A stretch of DNA of 64,000 nucleotides from Salticus scenicus. Taxonomy: Eukaryota; Arthropoda; Arachnida; Araneae; Salticidae. The stretch's first letter is position 1, and each line of letters begins with the position of its first letter. The stretch lies in the NCBI GenBank assembly GCA_963930645.1, contig OZ005662.1, positions 80,606,841 through 80,670,840 on the forward strand. Direction: 5' to 3'. The translations under genes were made by a program, and so were the position numbers. Of the stretch, positions 63,346-64,000 are shown one piece after another. Under the pieces are notes generated by a model that did no database searches, was not told the DNA's origin, and saw only the letters and a list, made by a program, of their open reading frames with translations.

Positions 63346-64000
63346 TTATTTGGATTTTTTATTTGTCTTCTTTTCGTCTTCATATTCAATAGGTGGCCCA
63401 TTCCATCCAAACTTAAAAATATCTTCTATTTGTTTTGCCGAATTGCCTTTAAATCTGTCCGATCGCTTTCGAACGACTCGCCCATCGGTTATAGCAATTT
63501 CATACACGCATCCGTCTTCTAAATTTTTCTCGTAAGATTTAATTCGACCTTTTGGTAAAAGAAAATAGCCTGTATAATATACCAAATCCACAGAATGCTT
63601 AGTTTTGTATTTATAAACTATATCCTTTCTCACGTCGTGTATAATTATCCCATCGACTTTAAAAGAGGGTTTACCTAACGCATTCTTATTGGAAACATAT
63701 TTCTGGACAAAATAGCCTTCGACCAATTTCATACGTGGTAAATATTCTGTCAAAATTTCTCGTCGGCACCAGCTAGTAGTATCATGTCCCATATATCGAT
63801 AGACATCCAACAAACATATGGCTCCATTTTCTAATTTTTCTGCAGCAAATACCAATCCGTCACCTAGACTGATATCGCTACGTACCACGCATTCGTGCCC
63901 TTCCCATTTTTCTTTGATTCTGTCTCGATAGCTGAAAACGAGCCCGAAAATTCCATCCAGTTTATGAGCATATAAATAGGAATTACCTTCCAAAATTGTT
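63346..64000 (-). CDS. lef-4: mRNA capping guanylyltransferase-like (LEF-4-like), N-terminus beyond the window
   Basis: About 218 codons visible. The nucleotidyltransferase motifs run in order: motif I HKLDGIFG (K-x-DG, the lysine that forms the nucleotide adduct), motif III CLLDVYRY, motif IV KVDGIIIHD, motif V YKYKTKHSVDLV, and motif VI-like VRKRSDRF. The motif V wording fits capping guanylyltransferases better than DNA ligases, and baculovirus LEF-4 is a capping enzyme with an N-terminal RNA triphosphatase, which here would lie to the right of the window. The frame is open to 64000. With the LEF-9-like subunit it implies a virus-encoded transcription system. Confidence 0.7.
   Translation of the reverse strand, partial: TILEGNSYLYAHKLDGIFGLVFSYRDRIKEKWEGHECVVRSDISLGDGLVFAAEKLENGAICLLDVYRYMGHDTTSWCRREILTEYLPRMKLVEGYFVQKYVSNKNALGKPSFKVDGIIIHDVRKDIVYKYKTKHSVDLVYYTGYFLLPKGRIKSYEKNLEDGCVYEIAITDGRVVRKRSDRFKGNSAKQIEDIFKFGWNGPPIEYEDEKKTNKKSK

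Noticed and set aside
1..64000. tRNA and rRNA genes
   Set aside because: No cloverleaf-type sequence or rRNA-like conserved block was noticed on either strand by eye.

Overview
The window looks like part of a large, AT-rich double-stranded DNA virus of an arthropod, most like the nudivirus/baculovirus assemblage (class Naldaviricetes). It carries a family B DNA polymerase, an RPB1/LEF-9-like RNA polymerase subunit, a capping-enzyme (LEF-4-like) nucleotidyltransferase at the right edge, a VP91/PIF-8-like protein with chitin-binding-type cysteine modules, a cysteine-rich per os infectivity factor-like protein, a Pif1/RecD-type helicase, a deoxynucleoside kinase and an XRN-type 5'-3' nuclease. 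It may be an endogenised copy in a host genome or a viral genome that received host transposons. Four genes have one in-frame stop, four have one frameshift, and one is split by a 5.3 kb hAT transposon with a perfect 8 bp target duplication.

Two gene types are interleaved. Core-like genes (replication, transcription, entry, small membrane proteins) are packed tightly, often divergent or convergent with overlaps. Many start directly after an AATAAAG-like motif. Accessory genes are mostly on the minus strand and sit as separate cassettes. Each has a promoter (CACCC box or TCAAGGTCA, then a TATA box, then an initiator-like TCATTC), an ORF, and a template-encoded A tract starting at or near the stop codon. 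About 37 self-complementary A(n)T(n) dyads, tens of bases long, separate the cassettes.

Accessory products look like host-interaction genes: an innexin (gap-junction protein), a stand-alone Z-nucleic-acid-binding (Z-alpha) domain, a Bcl-2-like protein, a membrane-anchored sushi-domain protein, a RING-H2 protein, a C2H2 zinc-finger protein and several lineage-specific duplicated families. A degenerate stand-alone copy of the polymerase exonuclease domain lies next to the polymerase gene.

Layout: 1-9.5 kb duplicated accessory families plus the PIF-like gene; 10-17.2 kb DNA polymerase, VP91 and kinase; 17.3-32.8 kb sushi protein, coiled-coil giant, innexin, RNA polymerase subunit and Z-alpha protein; 33.0-40.9 kb an inverted gene duplication opened by the hAT element; 41-53.4 kb nuclease, membrane proteins, Bcl-2-like protein, basic SR/RG-rich protein and helicase; 53.4-57.8 kb repeat-rich DNA around one gene pair; 57.8-64 kb RING protein, paralogous accessory genes and the capping-enzyme-like gene. 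A dispersed element of about 300-600 bp occurs six times in one orientation and resembles viral homologous regions. Family names come from motif reading alone, without database searches.
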